From Alphaproteobacteria bacterium (GTDB lineage Bacteria; Pseudomonadota; Alphaproteobacteria; Puniceispirillales; Marisalimonadaceae): 7,041 nucleotides of DNA. Below the pieces are notes generated by a model, which saw nothing but the letters and a program-made list of their open reading frames with translations, was not told the DNA's origin and made no database searches. Numbering within the stretch: the stretch's first letter is position 1; the number at the start of each line of letters is the position of its first letter. The translations under genes and the position numbers were made by a program. Shown in pieces: positions 6,434-7,041 of the stretch. The stretch is taken from the NCBI GenBank assembly GCA_016777645.1, contig JADHRC010000083.1, positions 1 to 7,041 of the forward strand. The letters run 5' to 3'.

Positions 6434-6952
6434 ATGAATAAAAATAATGACGATATTCAAGGTGATAATGGACCATATAATACACCACTAGTATTGCCTT
6501 CTAAAAAAGTACTACCTGAATGGATAGATTATAATGGTCATATGAATGTCGTTTATTACACATTAGTATTTGACAATTCATTAGACTTTTTTTTAGAAGA
6601 AATTTTAGGAATTGGTGAATCACATGTAATTAAAAAAAAACAGGGACCATTCGTTTTGCAAGCTCATTATCATTATTTAAATGAGATGAACTTAAATGAA
6701 GAGTTTAATGTGCGTTTATTGGTTGTAGATTGTGACAAAAAAAGAATGCACCTCTGTCTTGATATTTTCTCAAAAAAACAAAAGAAAGTTATTGCTGTTG
6801 CAGAAAAGATTTTAATTAACGTAAATCTGAATATTAGAAAAGTTGAACATTACCCTTCCTGGGCCTTTAACAGGCTGGTTCTTTTAAAAAATACACATAA
6901 AAAAGCTTCTTTCCCTAAAGTTCTTGGAAAAAAAATAAGTTTAAAGAAATAA
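6434..6952 (+). CDS. Hotdog-fold acyl-CoA thioesterase family protein, possibly betainyl-CoA thioesterase-like
   Basis: This 172-residue cytoplasmic protein has the 4HBT hotdog layout. The signature WIDYNGHMNVVYYTLVFD (30-47) contains the catalytic-type Asp32 and the start of the long central helix. HYHYLNEMNLNEEF (78-91) and LLVVDCDKKRMHLCLDIF (95-112) are the following strands, and AEKILINVNL (123-132) closes the sheet. Hotdog thioesterases hydrolyse acyl-CoA esters. The DYNGHMN form with D.DKKRMH is one I associate with the thioesterase-like CdhB of carnitine degradation, which acts on betainyl-CoA. That substrate is a guess, because no carnitine dehydrogenase or keto-acid cleavage gene lies nearby. 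The first 18 residues are polar and probably disordered, and the basic tail is short. The start ATG has no good Shine-Dalgarno and sits 17 bases after the VWA gene. Confidence 0.85.
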   Translation: MNKNNDDIQGDNGPYNTPLVLPSKKVLPEWIDYNGHMNVVYYTLVFDNSLDFFLEEILGIGESHVIKKKQGPFVLQAHYHYLNEMNLNEEFNVRLLVVDCDKKRMHLCLDIFSKKQKKVIAVAEKILINVNLNIRKVEHYPSWAFNRLVLLKNTHKKASFPKVLGKKISLKK

Positions 6953-6957
6953 TTGAA

Positions 6958-7041
6958 ATGATCATAAAATTAATTTTAACAATTTTTTGTTGGCTTGCTG
7001 TTTTGCCCATCATATATGGTTTCAATTTTGGATCTATATAC
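6958..7041 (+). CDS. N-terminal fragment of a probable membrane protein, cut by the window edge
   Basis: An ATG five bases after the thioesterase stop opens a frame that stays open for 28 codons to the window end. The peptide begins MIIKLILTIFCWLAVLPIIY, which is a clear hydrophobic helix after one Lys, so it is either a transmembrane anchor or a signal-type segment, followed by GFNFGSIY. The nearby TTG at 6953 is in another frame and hits a stop after two codons. I do not recognise the family from this stub. Its close spacing suggests it continues the same operon. Confidence 0.55.
   Translation, partial: MIIKLILTIFCWLAVLPIIYGFNFGSIY

Noticed and set aside
1..7041. tRNA, rRNA, CRISPR, insertion sequence or phage attachment site
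   Set aside because: No cloverleaf-like G+C-rich segment, spaced direct repeats, transposase motif or terminal inverted repeats were seen. Coding genes fill almost all of the window.

Overview
The window is AT-rich (roughly 30% G+C by eye). All recognisable genes lie on the + strand and are packed with gaps of 0 to 21 bases. There are no RNA genes, insertion sequences, CRISPR arrays or clear terminators. This layout, the AT-driven codon use and the Lys/Asn/Ile-rich proteins suggest a streamlined, probably marine, proteobacterium. The MarR, EmrB and MoxR/VWA proteins feel closest to alphaproteobacterial relatives, but the lineage is an inference and no marker gene is present to prove it.

Layout. 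Bases 2-157 are the C-terminal end of a gene that starts outside the window, tentatively a thiamine-diphosphate enzyme. The only real intergenic space follows (158-233). It holds two palindromes, one of them a striking 26-bp near-perfect dyad that is a good candidate operator for the MarR repressor just downstream. Then comes an efflux cassette: marR-type regulator (234-668), EmrA-like periplasmic adaptor (690-1955) and EmrB-like 14-helix drug/proton antiporter (1956-3452). It continues without a break into a homocysteine S-methyltransferase (3473-4363), a CoxD-type MoxR AAA+ ATPase (4385-5224), its partner CoxE-type VWA protein (5229-6416), a hotdog-fold acyl-CoA thioesterase (6434-6952), and the first 28 codons of a probable membrane protein (6958-7041, cut by the window edge).

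How the genes may work together. The first three form a classic self-regulated tripartite efflux operon: a repressor that responds to a small molecule, an inner-membrane pump and an adaptor that hands substrate to an outer-membrane channel encoded elsewhere. The MoxR/VWA pair is a metal-cofactor or complex-maturation chaperone module of the kind best known from the CO dehydrogenase cox cluster, but no molybdenum hydroxylase gene is visible here, so its client is unknown. The methyltransferase and thioesterase are metabolic. A shared betaine/carnitine or one-carbon theme is possible but unproven. With no terminator or sizeable gap after 233, everything from 234 on could be one transcript, though compact genomes often place unrelated genes this close together.

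The most notable points are the operator-like dyad, the CoxD/CoxE pair apparently without its usual client, TTG starts on three of the seven genes whose starts are visible, an Asp-to-Asn change at the usual motif D1 position of EmrB, and a run of ten T at the very beginning of the VWA gene. I do not see a clearly new system. The orphan maturation module inside an efflux/metabolic gene string is the best lead.
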